Assembly: GCA_020848735.1 (NCBI GenBank)
Contig: JADLHO010000082.1
Span: forward strand, 1 to 44,624
From: Planctomycetota bacterium
GTDB lineage: Bacteria; Planctomycetota; UBA1135; UBA2386
Length of the DNA stretch: 44,624 bases
Reading direction: 5' to 3'
Shown here: in pieces, positions 34,129-43,042 of the stretch
Position numbering within the stretch: the stretch's first letter is position 1
Layout: the number at the start of each line of letters is the position of its first letter
Translations under genes and position numbers: made by a program
Notes under the pieces: model-generated
What the model was told of the DNA's origin: nothing
The model's database searches: none
Seen by the model: the letters and a program-made list of their open reading frames with translations, nothing else

Positions 34129-36312
34129 CTAGTTCGGTTCGCGCAACACGACGAAGGCGGCGTTGCTCAGGTCGAGGCATCCGCCGTTCAGGCCGAGACC
34201 TTGCAGCGTCAGCGCGAAGCCGCGCACCGCCGCGGGTGCCGGCACGACGAAGCGCGTCGGGTTGCCGATGCCGCTCAGCGCGATCTGCGGCGAGGCCCAG
34301 AGCGTCTGCGCCGTGCAGAACGCGGGCGGCAGGGCGGCGGCGACGGGCGTCGGGGCGTTGCCGAAGTCGAGGAGCAACACCGCGGGGCCGTTGCGGTTCG
34401 CCACCGTCACGGTGAGCGGCGCGAACGGGATCCCGGCGAGCGGCTGGCTCGTGATCGAAAGCGTCAGGGCCTGGCCGACGGCCGCGCCGATCGGCCCGGC
34501 GGGTTCCGTCAGCTCCTTGGTCGTCGCGCGCGGGGCGACGCCGAAGCCCGGCTGGCCACCGAAGCTCACGATGCGCTGCGTGTAGCCGTCGTAGCAGGCC
34601 GCGGGATTCTCGACCGGACCGAGCGCGCCGCTCTCGGCCACACGCTGCTGCCAATCGACGCCGTTCCAGTCCCAGACATCGCCGAGGAACCCGGACTGCG
34701 GTGCATAGCCGCCGAGCAGCACGACGCGTGCGCGTGCGCGGTCCCAGACGAGGGCGTGGTTCATGCGCGGTGAGGGCGCGTGTGCGGGGAGGCGCTGCGT
34801 CCAGGACTGCGCGACGAGATCGAAGGTCCAGGTGTCGGCCAGCACGTTGCCCTGTGCATCGCGCCCGCCGAAGAGCACGAGCTGGTGCCGCAGTTCGTCG
34901 ACGGCGAGCGCGTGCGTGTCGCGTGCCGGCGGCGCGCCGCTCGTGGTGATCGTGCGCCAGCGGGCCGGGAAGCCGCTCGTGTCGAGCCACCGCAGGTCGC
35001 CGAACCACTGCGTGCCGTCCGTCCCGCCGAAGAGGTAGACGCGCGGGCCGCCGGGTGCCGAGAGATCGCAACCGAGTGCGTGGTTGAGTCGGGCCGGCAG
35101 CGCGAAGGTGAAGAGCTGCTGCCAACCGGCGCTCGCGTTCCAGAGCCACGTGTCGGCGAGCGCCTGACCCTGGGCATCCAAGCCGCCGACGAGCAACACG
35201 CCGGCGTTGCCGGAATGCGTCATCGCAGCTGCCGAGCGTGCGGCGGGCGCGTTCGGGCTCGTGATCGGACTCCAGGTGATGCCGTCGAAGAGCCAGGTCG
35301 CGGCGTTCGGCACGCCCTGGGCGTCGCGTCCGCCGAAGAGCAGCACACCGCTCGTCGGGTCCTCGGCCAGCATCGCGTCGTTGGCCGCGGGCGGGTGGCT
35401 CGTGCTCGCGCTGCGCGCCGACCAGGTGCCGCCGTTCCACTCCCAGAGCGCATCGCCCGCCGGCTGGGCGACGTCGCCGCCGGCGATCACGAGCGTGCCG
35501 CGCACCTCGTCGTACACGAGCGTTCCATCGTTGAGGACGGGAGCACCGATGTTCGAGGCCGGAAGGACGACCCAGGCCCCGTTCGCGAACTCCGCGAGGT
35601 GGGTGGCGAAGACGAACGAGTCGCCGAGCAGCGTGAGGCGGCCGCGCGCGCGGTCGAACGCGAGACCGAGCACGCGCTGGGAACCGACCGGGACGCCGGT
35701 CGACCACGCCGTGCCGTCCCAGTCGAAGTGGAAGCCGAGGTTCGTGATCGCGGCGGTGCGCAGCCGGGACGGGTCGAAGCACATCGCCACGACGGTGCCG
35801 TTCTGGAAGCCGATGCTCCGCCAGCTCGTGCCGTCGAACTCCCAGAAGGTCGTGACGCCGACGCTGCTGACCTTCACGGCGAGGATCGCGCGGTCACGCG
35901 CGGTGTCGTAGCTGAGCCGATAGAGCGGATCGGGTGCGATCGGTGGCAGCTGGCCCGCGGCGCTCACCGGGGTCCAGGAGCCGTTCTCGAACCGCCGCGT
36001 GCCGAAGGCCGCGCTGTACTCGAGGCGTGCCGCCGGCGCGCCGGGGTAGGGACCGATCGCGCCCGCGGTGTCGGCGCTGCGGCTGACGCGGCCGAGCCCA
36101 TCGAGCTCGTGCGTCCGGCCATCGGCGGCCACGCCGACGATCAGGTGCCGCACCGGGTCGTAGAAGGTCTGCCGGGCGACGAGGCCGAGGCCGGCGTGGG
36201 CGGCCCGCTCGACGACGCGGAGCTGGGCGAGCGCCGACGCGTGCAGGGCGAGGACGGCGACCAGGAGGGCGCCGGGACGGGGGAGGAGCGAGCGGGACTG
36301 CGGAGCGTTCAT
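34129..36312 (-). CDS. exported Kelch-repeat protein with shared C-terminal module
   Basis: A 727-residue exported protein. Signal peptide at residues about 12-30 (ending ASALAQ). The body is a series of Kelch-type blades: repeated phrases such as VLLFGGRDAQG, TWLFDGITW, ARSAAAMTHSG, VLLVGGLDAQG, DTWLWN, VYLFGGTDG, LVLFGGRDAQGNVLADTWTFD and VVLLGGYAPQSGFLGDVWDWNG. At least five to six blades are clear, with weaker ones before, consistent with one or two beta propellers. The final about 110 residues form a separate module ending FVVPAPAAVRGFALTLQGLGL, shared with three other exported proteins here. Likely binds a surface partner or glycan (inference). Converges on mqnD with 7 bases between stops. 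Confidence 0.85.
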   Translation of the reverse strand: MNAPQSRSLLPRPGALLVAVLALHASALAQLRVVERAAHAGLGLVARQTFYDPVRHLIVGVAADGRTHELDGLGRVSRSADTAGAIGPYPGAPAARLEYSAAFGTRRFENGSWTPVSAAGQLPPIAPDPLYRLSYDTARDRAILAVKVSSVGVTTFWEFDGTSWRSIGFQNGTVVAMCFDPSRLRTAAITNLGFHFDWDGTAWSTGVPVGSQRVLGLAFDRARGRLTLLGDSFVFATHLAEFANGAWVVLPASNIGAPVLNDGTLVYDEVRGTLVIAGGDVAQPAGDALWEWNGGTWSARSASTSHPPAANDAMLAEDPTSGVLLFGGRDAQGVPNAATWLFDGITWSPITSPNAPAARSAAAMTHSGNAGVLLVGGLDAQGQALADTWLWNASAGWQQLFTFALPARLNHALGCDLSAPGGPRVYLFGGTDGTQWFGDLRWLDTSGFPARWRTITTSGAPPARDTHALAVDELRHQLVLFGGRDAQGNVLADTWTFDLVAQSWTQRLPAHAPSPRMNHALVWDRARARVVLLGGYAPQSGFLGDVWDWNGVDWQQRVAESGALGPVENPAACYDGYTQRIVSFGGQPGFGVAPRATTKELTEPAGPIGAAVGQALTLSITSQPLAGIPFAPLTVTVANRNGPAVLLLDFGNAPTPVAAALPPAFCTAQTLWASPQIALSGIGNPTRFVVPAPAAVRGFALTLQGLGLNGGCLDLSNAAFVVLREPN

Positions 36313-36377
36313 GGGCGGGACCGGACCCACGAGCGGATCGCCGCGGCGGCCGTCACACCCAGGGGGCGGATTCCCGC

Positions 36378-37004
36378 TCAGTCCGAGCGCGGCCCCGGGT
36401 CCCGGGCCGCGAGTCGCCGCAGCTCGCCGAGACGGATCGCGAGCTTCGAGAGTCCGCGGTGGACGAGATTGCGCACGGCGCCCTCGCTGCGGTTCATCCG
36501 CTCGCCGATGCTGCGGTAGTCCATGCCGCAGAGCCGCTGGAGGCTGATGGCCTCCTGGTAGTCCGGCGCCAGCTCGGCGAACGCGCGCTCGATGCGGGCG
36601 AGTTCCTCCTGGCTCTGGACGACGCCGCTCGGGGTGACGAAGGCCGCCGCCGCGAGCGGTGCGCGACTCGCATCGGCCGCCGGCAGGGCCTCCTCGCGCG
36701 CGGGATTGCGGCGCGCGGCGGAGACGAAGCGCGCCTTGTCGATCAGCTTCTGCTGGGCGCGCACGTACAGCCAATGGCGGAACGCCGACTCCCCCCGCCA
36801 TTCGAAACTGCTGAGGTCGGAGAGGACCTCGCGTGCGATGGACTGCACCAGGTCCTCGGGCGTCTCGCGCGCGCGGAGCAACTCGCCCATGCGGAGCCGG
36901 AGCCAGCCCTCGAGCCCGGGGAGGTGCATCACGAGGAGTTCCTCGATGGCCGCGCGGTCCTTCGTCGCCGCGCGCGTGACGAGGGGCAGGCTCGTGTCGC
37001 TCAT
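36378..37004 (-). CDS. ECF-subfamily RNA polymerase sigma factor
   Basis: A 208-residue sigma70-family factor. Region 2 runs through LEGWLRLRMGELLRARETPEDLVQSIAREV and FRHWLYVRAQQKLIDKAR; after a linker with ALPAADAS comes region 4, ELAPDYQEAISLQRLCGMDYRSIGERMNRSEGAVRNLVHRGL, with a helix-turn-helix at YRSIGERMNRSEGAVRNL. No anti-sigma factor gene is adjacent. The gene is divergent from a transmembrane Ser/Thr kinase with only 39 bases between the two starts, a pairing common in Planctomycetota, where such sigma factors may be controlled by phosphorylation instead of an anti-sigma factor (inference). Confidence 0.92.
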   Translation of the reverse strand: MSDTSLPLVTRAATKDRAAIEELLVMHLPGLEGWLRLRMGELLRARETPEDLVQSIAREVLSDLSSFEWRGESAFRHWLYVRAQQKLIDKARFVSAARRNPAREEALPAADASRAPLAAAAFVTPSGVVQSQEELARIERAFAELAPDYQEAISLQRLCGMDYRSIGERMNRSEGAVRNLVHRGLSKLAIRLGELRRLAARDPGPRSD

Positions 37005-37043
37005 GGGAGACCGCAGGAGTAGCTTGCGCGCGCGCTTCGCAGC

Positions 37044-39632
37044 ATGTCCACGACTTCGCAGAACGGCAGCACGGAGGATTCGCTCGAGGACGTCCTCGCG
37101 CTCGCGCTGTCGGCGCGCGAGGAGGGCGGCGACGCCGCGCTCGAAGGATACCTCGCGACCGTGGGCGCACTGGCTCCCGCGGTGCGCGCGGCGCTCGCCG
37201 AGCTGCGTGGCTGCGATCTGCTCGAACCGGTGATCGCGGGGCTGCCGCCGCAGCTCGGGGACTTCCGGCTCCGCGAGGTGCTCGGCGCGGGTGGCATGGG
37301 GGTCGTCTACCTCGCGGAGCAGGTCTCGCTCGGACGCGAGGTGGCGCTCAAGGTCGTGCGTCCCGAGCTGCTCTTCTTCGAGGGCGCGCGGGAACGCTTC
37401 CGCCGCGAGATCGAGGCGGTCGCCAGGCTCGAGCACCCAGCGATCGTGCCGATCCTCGCGACGGGCAGCGCGGACGGGATCCCGTACTACGCGATGCCGC
37501 GGCTGCGCGGTCGGAGCGCGGAGTCGCTCATCGCCGCGCTCCGCGACCTCGACCCGAAGAGCCTCGACGCGGGGTGTCTGACGGCCCTGCTCGCGTCTCC
37601 CGAGGCGGCTGCGACGCGGAGCGCGACGGGCGGCTCCGAGTACTGGCGCGCGGTGACCGGCCTCGTCGCGCAGGCCGCGCACGGGATCGCGCACGCGCAT
37701 CGACGCGGCGTGTTGCACCGCGATCTCAAGCCGTCGAATCTGATGTTGACGAGCGATGGCCGCGCGATCGTGCTCGACTTCGGGCTCGCGCTCGCGCGCG
37801 GTGACGAGCGCCTGACGCGCAGCGGCGCGACCGCGGGCTCGCCGGCGTACATGGCGCCCGAGCAACTCCGCGGCGAACCCGCCGACGAGCGCACCGATGT
37901 CTACGGCCTCTGTGCCACGCTGCACGCGCTGCTCGCGCGGAAGTCGCCGTTCCCCCTCGCCGACGGCGAGGTCCTCCGTGCGCGCGTGCTCGCCGGCCGT
38001 CGCGACGAGCTGCGCCGTGAGCTGCCGATGCCGGCCGAGCTGCGGCTCGTCCTCGAGTGCGGGATGGACGTCGAACGGGCCCGACGTCATCCGTCGGCCG
38101 AGGCCCTCGCCGCGGACCTCGAGGCCGTGCTCGAGGGCCGACCGATCCGTGCGCGGCGCGTGCCCTGGCCCGTGCGCGCGCGGCGCATGGCGCAGCGGCA
38201 TCCCGCGCTCGGCGTTGCCGGGGTCGCGGCGCTCGTCTTCGCGATCGCCCTGCCGTCCGTGGTGCTCTGGCAGCAGCGCCGTGCGAACGTGGAGCTCGCC
38301 GAGGCGGCGCGCGTCGCCGACCGCAGCGTGGTGATCAGCATCGATGCCGTGGAGCAGCAGCTCGCGCGTGTCGCGGAGCGACGGCTGCGCAACCTGCCCG
38401 CGGCGCAGGAGCTCGCCGCCGAGTTGCTGCGCGAGGCGATCGCCCTGTTCGATTCTCTGGGGGCCGTGCCGCAGCATGCCGAGCGCGTCGCGATGCTGCG
38501 CCTGCGTGCGATGCTGCGCCTCACGGAGATCGAGGCGGCCCTCGGTCAGCCCGATCGAGCCGCGCGCAGCGCGGAGCGCGCGCTCGCGGCGATCGGCGAG
38601 GGTGAGCGCCCGCCCGCGGCGGCGCTCCTGCGTGCGCGCGCCGCACGTCAGCTCGCCGTCGCGACGCTCGAACTCGAGCCGCGCGCCGAGCTCGATGTCC
38701 TGCTGGCCGCCGCCGCGCGCGACCTCGCGACGGCGCGGGCCGAGCCGGCGCTCCACGACGAGGTCCTGCGCGAGGAAGGGCTCTGGGCCGGGGTGGAGGC
38801 GACGCTCGCGAATGCGCGCGGGGATGCGGCCGCGGTCGAGGCGGCCCTGCGGCGCGCGGTCGCGGCGAGCGCGCAGCGCCGCGACGAGGGCATCGCGCAC
38901 GGCGTCGCGTGGCTCAATCTCTGTCGCTTCCTCAAGCAGACGGGTCGCCACGCGGAGGCGCTCGCCGCCGCCGACGCCGCGGAGAGCGCCGTGACCGGCC
39001 TGGGCCCGATGGAGTTCGGCTGGCCGGTGCCGCGCGCCGTCGTCGCGATGGTCGGGGCGGAGCGCGGCCGCATCCAACAGCAGCTCGGTCAGCTCGACGC
39101 GGCGAGCGCGACCCTCCGCGGCGCACTCGAACGCCTCGACGAGGTCCTCCGCGACTATCCCGACGAACCGTCGACGCGCCGCGTCCGCGGGGCCACCGCG
39201 CATCAGCTCGCGGGTCTCTGCGTCCAACGCGGCGATCATGCCGCGGCGCGCACGCTCGCGGAGGCGGCGATCGCCGACCAGACCGCGGTGCTGGCGCGCA
39301 ATCCGCGGGACGCGGAGGCGATGGCGTTCCTCGGCAACCACCGGCGCACGCTCTGCACGGTCCTGCGTCAGCTCGCCGACCTGCCGGCCCTCGAACGCGA
39401 GTCGCGCGCGATGGGGGCGATGCCGGGTCCGCCGGAGCTGCCCGGCGCCGCGGCGCGCAATCTCCTGCGCTGTGCCGCGGCGGATCCATCGCGCGCGACG
39501 GAACTCGAGCGCGAGGCGCTCGAGCTGCTCGGCGAAGCGGTCCGGCGCGGCGGGCGCGTCGACGCAAAGGACCCGCTCTATGCGCCGCTGCGCGCCCTGC
39601 CCGGCTTCGACGCGCTCCTGCAGAAACGCTGA
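37044..39632 (+). CDS. transmembrane Ser/Thr protein kinase with long helical sensor part
   Basis: An 862-residue Hanks-type kinase. Kinase domain about residues 74-365 with glycine loop GAGGMGVVYLAE (81-92), Lys103 in VALKVV, catalytic HRDLKPSN (225-232), DFG at 245-247 and APE at 271-273, so it should be active. An insert between about 165 and 200 (ALLASPEAAATRSATGGSEY) widens the hinge-side lobe. One membrane segment at about 389-409 is followed by a 450-residue Ala/Arg/Glu-rich helical region with TPR-like periodicity, presumably periplasmic. The N-terminal 70 residues are a planctomycete-type acidic leader. Shares a 39-base divergent start region with the ECF sigma factor and probably controls it. 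Confidence 0.93.
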   Translation: MSTTSQNGSTEDSLEDVLALALSAREEGGDAALEGYLATVGALAPAVRAALAELRGCDLLEPVIAGLPPQLGDFRLREVLGAGGMGVVYLAEQVSLGREVALKVVRPELLFFEGARERFRREIEAVARLEHPAIVPILATGSADGIPYYAMPRLRGRSAESLIAALRDLDPKSLDAGCLTALLASPEAAATRSATGGSEYWRAVTGLVAQAAHGIAHAHRRGVLHRDLKPSNLMLTSDGRAIVLDFGLALARGDERLTRSGATAGSPAYMAPEQLRGEPADERTDVYGLCATLHALLARKSPFPLADGEVLRARVLAGRRDELRRELPMPAELRLVLECGMDVERARRHPSAEALAADLEAVLEGRPIRARRVPWPVRARRMAQRHPALGVAGVAALVFAIALPSVVLWQQRRANVELAEAARVADRSVVISIDAVEQQLARVAERRLRNLPAAQELAAELLREAIALFDSLGAVPQHAERVAMLRLRAMLRLTEIEAALGQPDRAARSAERALAAIGEGERPPAAALLRARAARQLAVATLELEPRAELDVLLAAAARDLATARAEPALHDEVLREEGLWAGVEATLANARGDAAAVEAALRRAVAASAQRRDEGIAHGVAWLNLCRFLKQTGRHAEALAAADAAESAVTGLGPMEFGWPVPRAVVAMVGAERGRIQQQLGQLDAASATLRGALERLDEVLRDYPDEPSTRRVRGATAHQLAGLCVQRGDHAAARTLAEAAIADQTAVLARNPRDAEAMAFLGNHRRTLCTVLRQLADLPALERESRAMGAMPGPPELPGAAARNLLRCAAADPSRATELEREALELLGEAVRRGGRVDAKDPLYAPLRALPGFDALLQKR

Positions 39633-39657
39633 GCCGTCGTCGCGGTCGTCGCCCGCG

Positions 39658-40887
39658 TCACTTCTTCGCGCCGAGCTTCTCGCGGAAGGCCGCGGGATCG
39701 GCGTCGAACTTCGCCTTGCAGTTCACGCAGCAGAAGGCGACGCGCTTGCCTTCGAACTCGGAGAAGACCGACTTGTCGACGCCCTTGCCCGAGACGGGGC
39801 AGGTGCTGTTCATCGGCTCGTTCGCCGCGGCCTTCTGGGCTTCGGCCTCGGCCTTGGCCTTGGCCTTCGCGACCGCCTCGAGCATCGCCTCGGCCTCGCG
39901 ACCGAGATCGATGCGCGTTCCGACGAGCTTCTCGCCGAGCGCCTTCGCGCCGGCCTCGGTCACCGCCGTCTGCCAGAGGTAGAGCTTCTCGAGGCGCGGC
40001 AGCGTCGCGAGATGCGAGAGGCCGGTATCGCCGACCTGCGTGCCGTACAGGTTCAGGTACTCGAGCTGCGCGAGGCCGCTCAGGTGCGCGAGGCCGGCAT
40101 CGCCGATCGAAGTGTTCGCGAGGTTGAGCCGCCGCAGGTGCGGGAACTTCGCGAGCCGCGCGAGCCCCTCGTCGCTCACCTTCGTGCGTGCGAGATTGAG
40201 CCAGACGAGCGTCGGCTCGAGGCCGTCGAGGGCCGCGAGCGCGGCATCGTCGGCGCGCGTGCCGAGCAGCGAGAGATTCACGTCGACGGCGAGCGTGTTG
40301 GCCGCCACGCGCTGCACGAGGCCACCGAGCGCGCGCAGCGCCTCGAAGGCCTTGGCCTCACGCTGCGTGCCGGCCTCGTCGAGGGCGGGCAACTCGATGT
40401 TCTCGCGCAGCTTGCGCCGCGCCTCCCGCTCCTCGAGCGCCTTGTCCGAGGCCTCCGGCCACTCGGCGCCTTCGCTGATCCACTGCCGCAGCAGGGCGAT
40501 CTGCGCGGCGCTGAGCTTCTCGCCTTCGGCCGGCATCACGTCGGGATCGTCGGCCGGCAGCTCGATCAGCTCGATGAGCACGCTCTCGTCGGGCTTGCCG
40601 GGGACGATCGGGTCCTCGCCCTCGCCCTGGAACACGAAGCGCCGCAGGTCGAGGCGCAGGTCGCCCTTCTGCTTGTCCGCGCCGTGGCACTTCACGCAGT
40701 GGTCGCGCAGGAGCGGCCGGATCTGCTTCTCGAAATCCACCTTCTCCGTGTTCACCTTCTCCGTGCCCTCCGGCGCGGGCGCGGCGGGCGTCGCGCCGGC
40801 GTCCTGCGCGCGGGCGAGCGGGGCGGCGGCGAGCGCGGCGAGCGTCAGGATCGCGAGAGGGCGGCGAGCGGAGCGGAGTGCGGCCAT
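39658..40887 (-). CDS. exported haem-site / leucine-rich-repeat / YHS-like fusion protein
   Basis: A 409-residue exported protein of three parts. After a signal peptide (about 1-27, ending PLARAQ) comes a planctomycete-type cytochrome region (PSCyt1-like) with CVKCH at 64-68 and the usual GADKQKGDLRLD, IVPGKPDESVL and PDVMPAEGEKLSAAQI. Residues about 200-330 hold four to five leucine-rich repeats of the RNase-inhibitor type (WLNLARTKVSDEGL, RLNLANTSIGDAGL, YLNLYGTQVGDTGL). An Ala/Lys/Glu helix leads to a C-terminal YHS/TRASH-like metal site with Cys363, Cys386, Cys387 and Cys390 (CPVSGKGVDK, FCCVNC). Likely periplasmic, with roles in redox or metal handling unknown. The ATG at 40887 is used since it starts the signal peptide. 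Confidence 0.88.
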   Translation of the reverse strand: MAALRSARRPLAILTLAALAAAPLARAQDAGATPAAPAPEGTEKVNTEKVDFEKQIRPLLRDHCVKCHGADKQKGDLRLDLRRFVFQGEGEDPIVPGKPDESVLIELIELPADDPDVMPAEGEKLSAAQIALLRQWISEGAEWPEASDKALEEREARRKLRENIELPALDEAGTQREAKAFEALRALGGLVQRVAANTLAVDVNLSLLGTRADDAALAALDGLEPTLVWLNLARTKVSDEGLARLAKFPHLRRLNLANTSIGDAGLAHLSGLAQLEYLNLYGTQVGDTGLSHLATLPRLEKLYLWQTAVTEAGAKALGEKLVGTRIDLGREAEAMLEAVAKAKAKAEAEAQKAAANEPMNSTCPVSGKGVDKSVFSEFEGKRVAFCCVNCKAKFDADPAAFREKLGAKK

Positions 40888-40948
40888 GGGCGGGCCGCGA
40901 TGATCCCACGGCCAGGACCGGCAGTCCATCGGGCGGCGACGGCCGCGC

Positions 40949-42466
40949 TCAGCCGCGTCCGAAGATGCGCACCTTGAAGCCGAGCTCCAAGCTGAGGGCG
41001 ACCATCTCGTCGAAGACGTCGCCGTAGGCCACCGCGACGTGGTTCGAGTGGAACTGCGCCATCAGCGTGTCGCGCGCCACGCCGAGGTCGGCGGCCATGA
41101 ACGGCCATTCTCGCGTCGTGCCGTTCCACCACGCATCGCGCACGGGCGGTGGCAGCTTCACGACCTCGCCGCGTCCGACGTCCATCCACAGCTCGTCGCC
41201 GCGGGCGAACGCGCGCGCCCAGGTGATCCGACCCGGCAGGCTCTCGCCCGCGAGCGAGCCGCCCGGCGTGGGGAAGTAGAGCTTCGGCTGGCGATGGCTG
41301 TGCGCCCCGCGCAGCGTGTGCGGGTCGTGGTTGAAGGCGTAGGCGCCGCAGGATCCCGAGTTGAGGAGGACCCACACGAAGCGCCCCTCGTGCATCGCGC
41401 CCCAGCGCACGTCGTGGAACATGACGGCCTGGTGCAGGCCCTTGTCGAGGAGCAGGCGCTTCAGCAGCTCCATCGGCAACGCGTTGCCCTGGTCGGCTTC
41501 GGTCGCGCAGGCGATCGTGTCGCCGTTCGACTCGGGCCGGCAGACGGAGTTGAGGAGGCCCTCGGCGAGATCCGAGGGCGGTCGCAGCGGGATGAGGCCG
41601 AGCTGGTACTGCCAGCCCACGCAGTCGGCGTGGAACTCGTCGACCAGGTCCTTCACGACGAGGTAGTCGCGGAGCTGTTCGCGCGAGCTCGCGGGTGTGA
41701 AGTCGTCGGCGCCGTTCTCGCCCCAGTGGAACGTCAGGCCCTGGCGCTGCACGAACCCGAAGGCCGCATCGATGCGACGGGCTTCGACGTCGCGCCCGCG
41801 CGCGACGATCCACGCCTGATCGACCTTGTGCTCGGCGAAGCCGTGGCGGGCGAGCAGGCGCGGGCCGAAGTAGCCGTTGATCATCCCCATCGAGGTGTCG
41901 CCCAGCATCAGCAGCAACGCGCGGCGCCGGCGCAGTCCCCTGGCCACGCGGCCCGCTCGCGCGGCGGCGTCGGCGGAGATCGGCGCATGGCGCGCGAGCT
42001 CGCTCTCGTCCCAGGCGATGCGGCCGCTGCGGCAGAAGCTCTCGAGCCGCTGCATGAACGCGTCGTCGGCGGTCCAGTCCGCAGCGTCGGTCCACAGCCG
42101 CGAGTGAGCGCGGCCCAGCATCTCGAGACAGGCGCCCGTGTTGAGCAGGCCGACGAGCCCGGGCCAGCGGCCCGAGAAGTTGCTCGCGAGCAGGAGCGGG
42201 TTGTCCTTGCCGACGACGCCGTCGGTGGTGTGTGGCCCGTAGAACCAGTGCACGCAGATGCCGACCATCGGATCCTGCACCGGCCCGAGCCGCTCGATGG
42301 CCTCGTGCGGCTTGCTCAGGAAGCCCTCGACGCGATACGGCGACGCGCCGAGCTTCCGCAACGCGCGCTCCATCTGCCGGGTGGCCTCCTCGACGTTGGG
42401 CTCCGCGAGCTGGTTCGGGATCGCCCGTGCGTCGCCGGGCCAGAACAACGCGATCCGCTGCGCCAT
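40949..42466 (-). CDS. L-fucose/L-arabinose isomerase-like protein
   Basis: A 505-residue protein resembling the uncharacterised branch of the fucose isomerase superfamily. Fucose-isomerase-type features are ALLLMLGDTSMGMINGYFGP in the middle, CVGWQYQLGLIP, ATEADQGNALPMELLKRLL, and AQFHSNHVAVAYGD near the C-terminus, where a metal-binding Glu, Asp and His are expected. It would interconvert an aldose and a ketose with Mn2+ in the cytoplasm (family knowledge); the sugar is not identified. It is followed by the cytochrome/LRR gene after 61 bases and divergent from a thioesterase. No transporter or kinase for sugar use is nearby. Confidence 0.72.
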   Translation of the reverse strand: MAQRIALFWPGDARAIPNQLAEPNVEEATRQMERALRKLGASPYRVEGFLSKPHEAIERLGPVQDPMVGICVHWFYGPHTTDGVVGKDNPLLLASNFSGRWPGLVGLLNTGACLEMLGRAHSRLWTDAADWTADDAFMQRLESFCRSGRIAWDESELARHAPISADAAARAGRVARGLRRRRALLLMLGDTSMGMINGYFGPRLLARHGFAEHKVDQAWIVARGRDVEARRIDAAFGFVQRQGLTFHWGENGADDFTPASSREQLRDYLVVKDLVDEFHADCVGWQYQLGLIPLRPPSDLAEGLLNSVCRPESNGDTIACATEADQGNALPMELLKRLLLDKGLHQAVMFHDVRWGAMHEGRFVWVLLNSGSCGAYAFNHDPHTLRGAHSHRQPKLYFPTPGGSLAGESLPGRITWARAFARGDELWMDVGRGEVVKLPPPVRDAWWNGTTREWPFMAADLGVARDTLMAQFHSNHVAVAYGDVFDEMVALSLELGFKVRIFGRG

Positions 42467-42529
42467 GCCGCGATCAGACGCCGCGAGGACGGAGCGATCA
42501 ACGCCGCCGTGGCGCTACGCTCCCCGCCA

Positions 42530-42985
42530 ATGATCTTCCGCAAGCGCTACCGCTATCGCTTCGGCGACATCGACGACGCGGGCATCGCCTACTACCCGAA
42601 GCTCCTGCACGCCTTCCATTGCGCGATGGAGGACTGGTGGGCGGAAGGTCTCGGAACGAGCTACCAACAGGTGATGCACGTCGAGAAGTTCGGACTGCCC
42701 GCCGTCCGGCTCGAGGTCGAGTTCTACGAACCGATCCGCTACGGCGATGAGCCGACGATCCACCTCGGGGTGCTCCGCATGGGCCGGTCCTCGGTCGAGC
42801 TGGGCTTCTGGATGACCCGTGGCGAGGACCCTTCGCGGGCGGCCTGCCGCGCGCGGATCACGACCGCCGCGGTCGACATGGACAGCCTGAAGTCGGTGCC
42901 GATCCCCGATCGCTGGCGGACCGCATTCGCCGACTGGCAGCTCGCCGAGTCCGAGTTTCCCGGCCGGCCGGAACCGGGGGGCTGA
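42530..42985 (+). CDS. hot-dog acyl-CoA thioesterase (4HBT/YbgC type)
   Basis: A 151-residue single hot-dog domain. The N-terminal signature YRFGDIDDAGIAYYPKLLHAFH matches the 4-hydroxybenzoyl-CoA thioesterase/YbgC pattern, with Asp15 at the position of the catalytic Asp. VRLEVEFYEPIRYGDEPTI is the typical second strand region and MGRSSVELGFWMTR the third. It hydrolyses an acyl-CoA of unknown nature. The ATG at 42530 lies at once before the conserved strand. TACGCT just upstream (42516-42521) might be a -10 box, but no -35 fits. Divergent from the isomerase-like gene. Confidence 0.87.
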   Translation: MIFRKRYRYRFGDIDDAGIAYYPKLLHAFHCAMEDWWAEGLGTSYQQVMHVEKFGLPAVRLEVEFYEPIRYGDEPTIHLGVLRMGRSSVELGFWMTRGEDPSRAACRARITTAAVDMDSLKSVPIPDRWRTAFADWQLAESEFPGRPEPGG

Positions 42986-43009
42986 CCCGGTGCATCGCCG
43001 GGGTAGACT
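42982..43009 (+). promoter_or_regulatory. probable sigma70-type promoter of the secreted propeller-like gene
   Basis: CTGACC (42982-42987) and TAGACT (43004-43009) lie 16 bases apart and resemble the promoter at 15165-15192. The -35 overlaps the thioesterase stop codon. A transcript start near 43016 would leave a leader of about 27 bases containing GGGGCCGGGG before the ATG at 43043. Confidence 0.4.
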
Positions 43010-43042
43010 CCGAGGCCCTTCGACCCAGGGGCCGGGGACACG

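Noticed and set aside
42516..42530. TACGCT as a -10 box giving a second leaderless gene (thioesterase)
   Set aside because: No acceptable -35 element at the right distance and no operator-type repeat.
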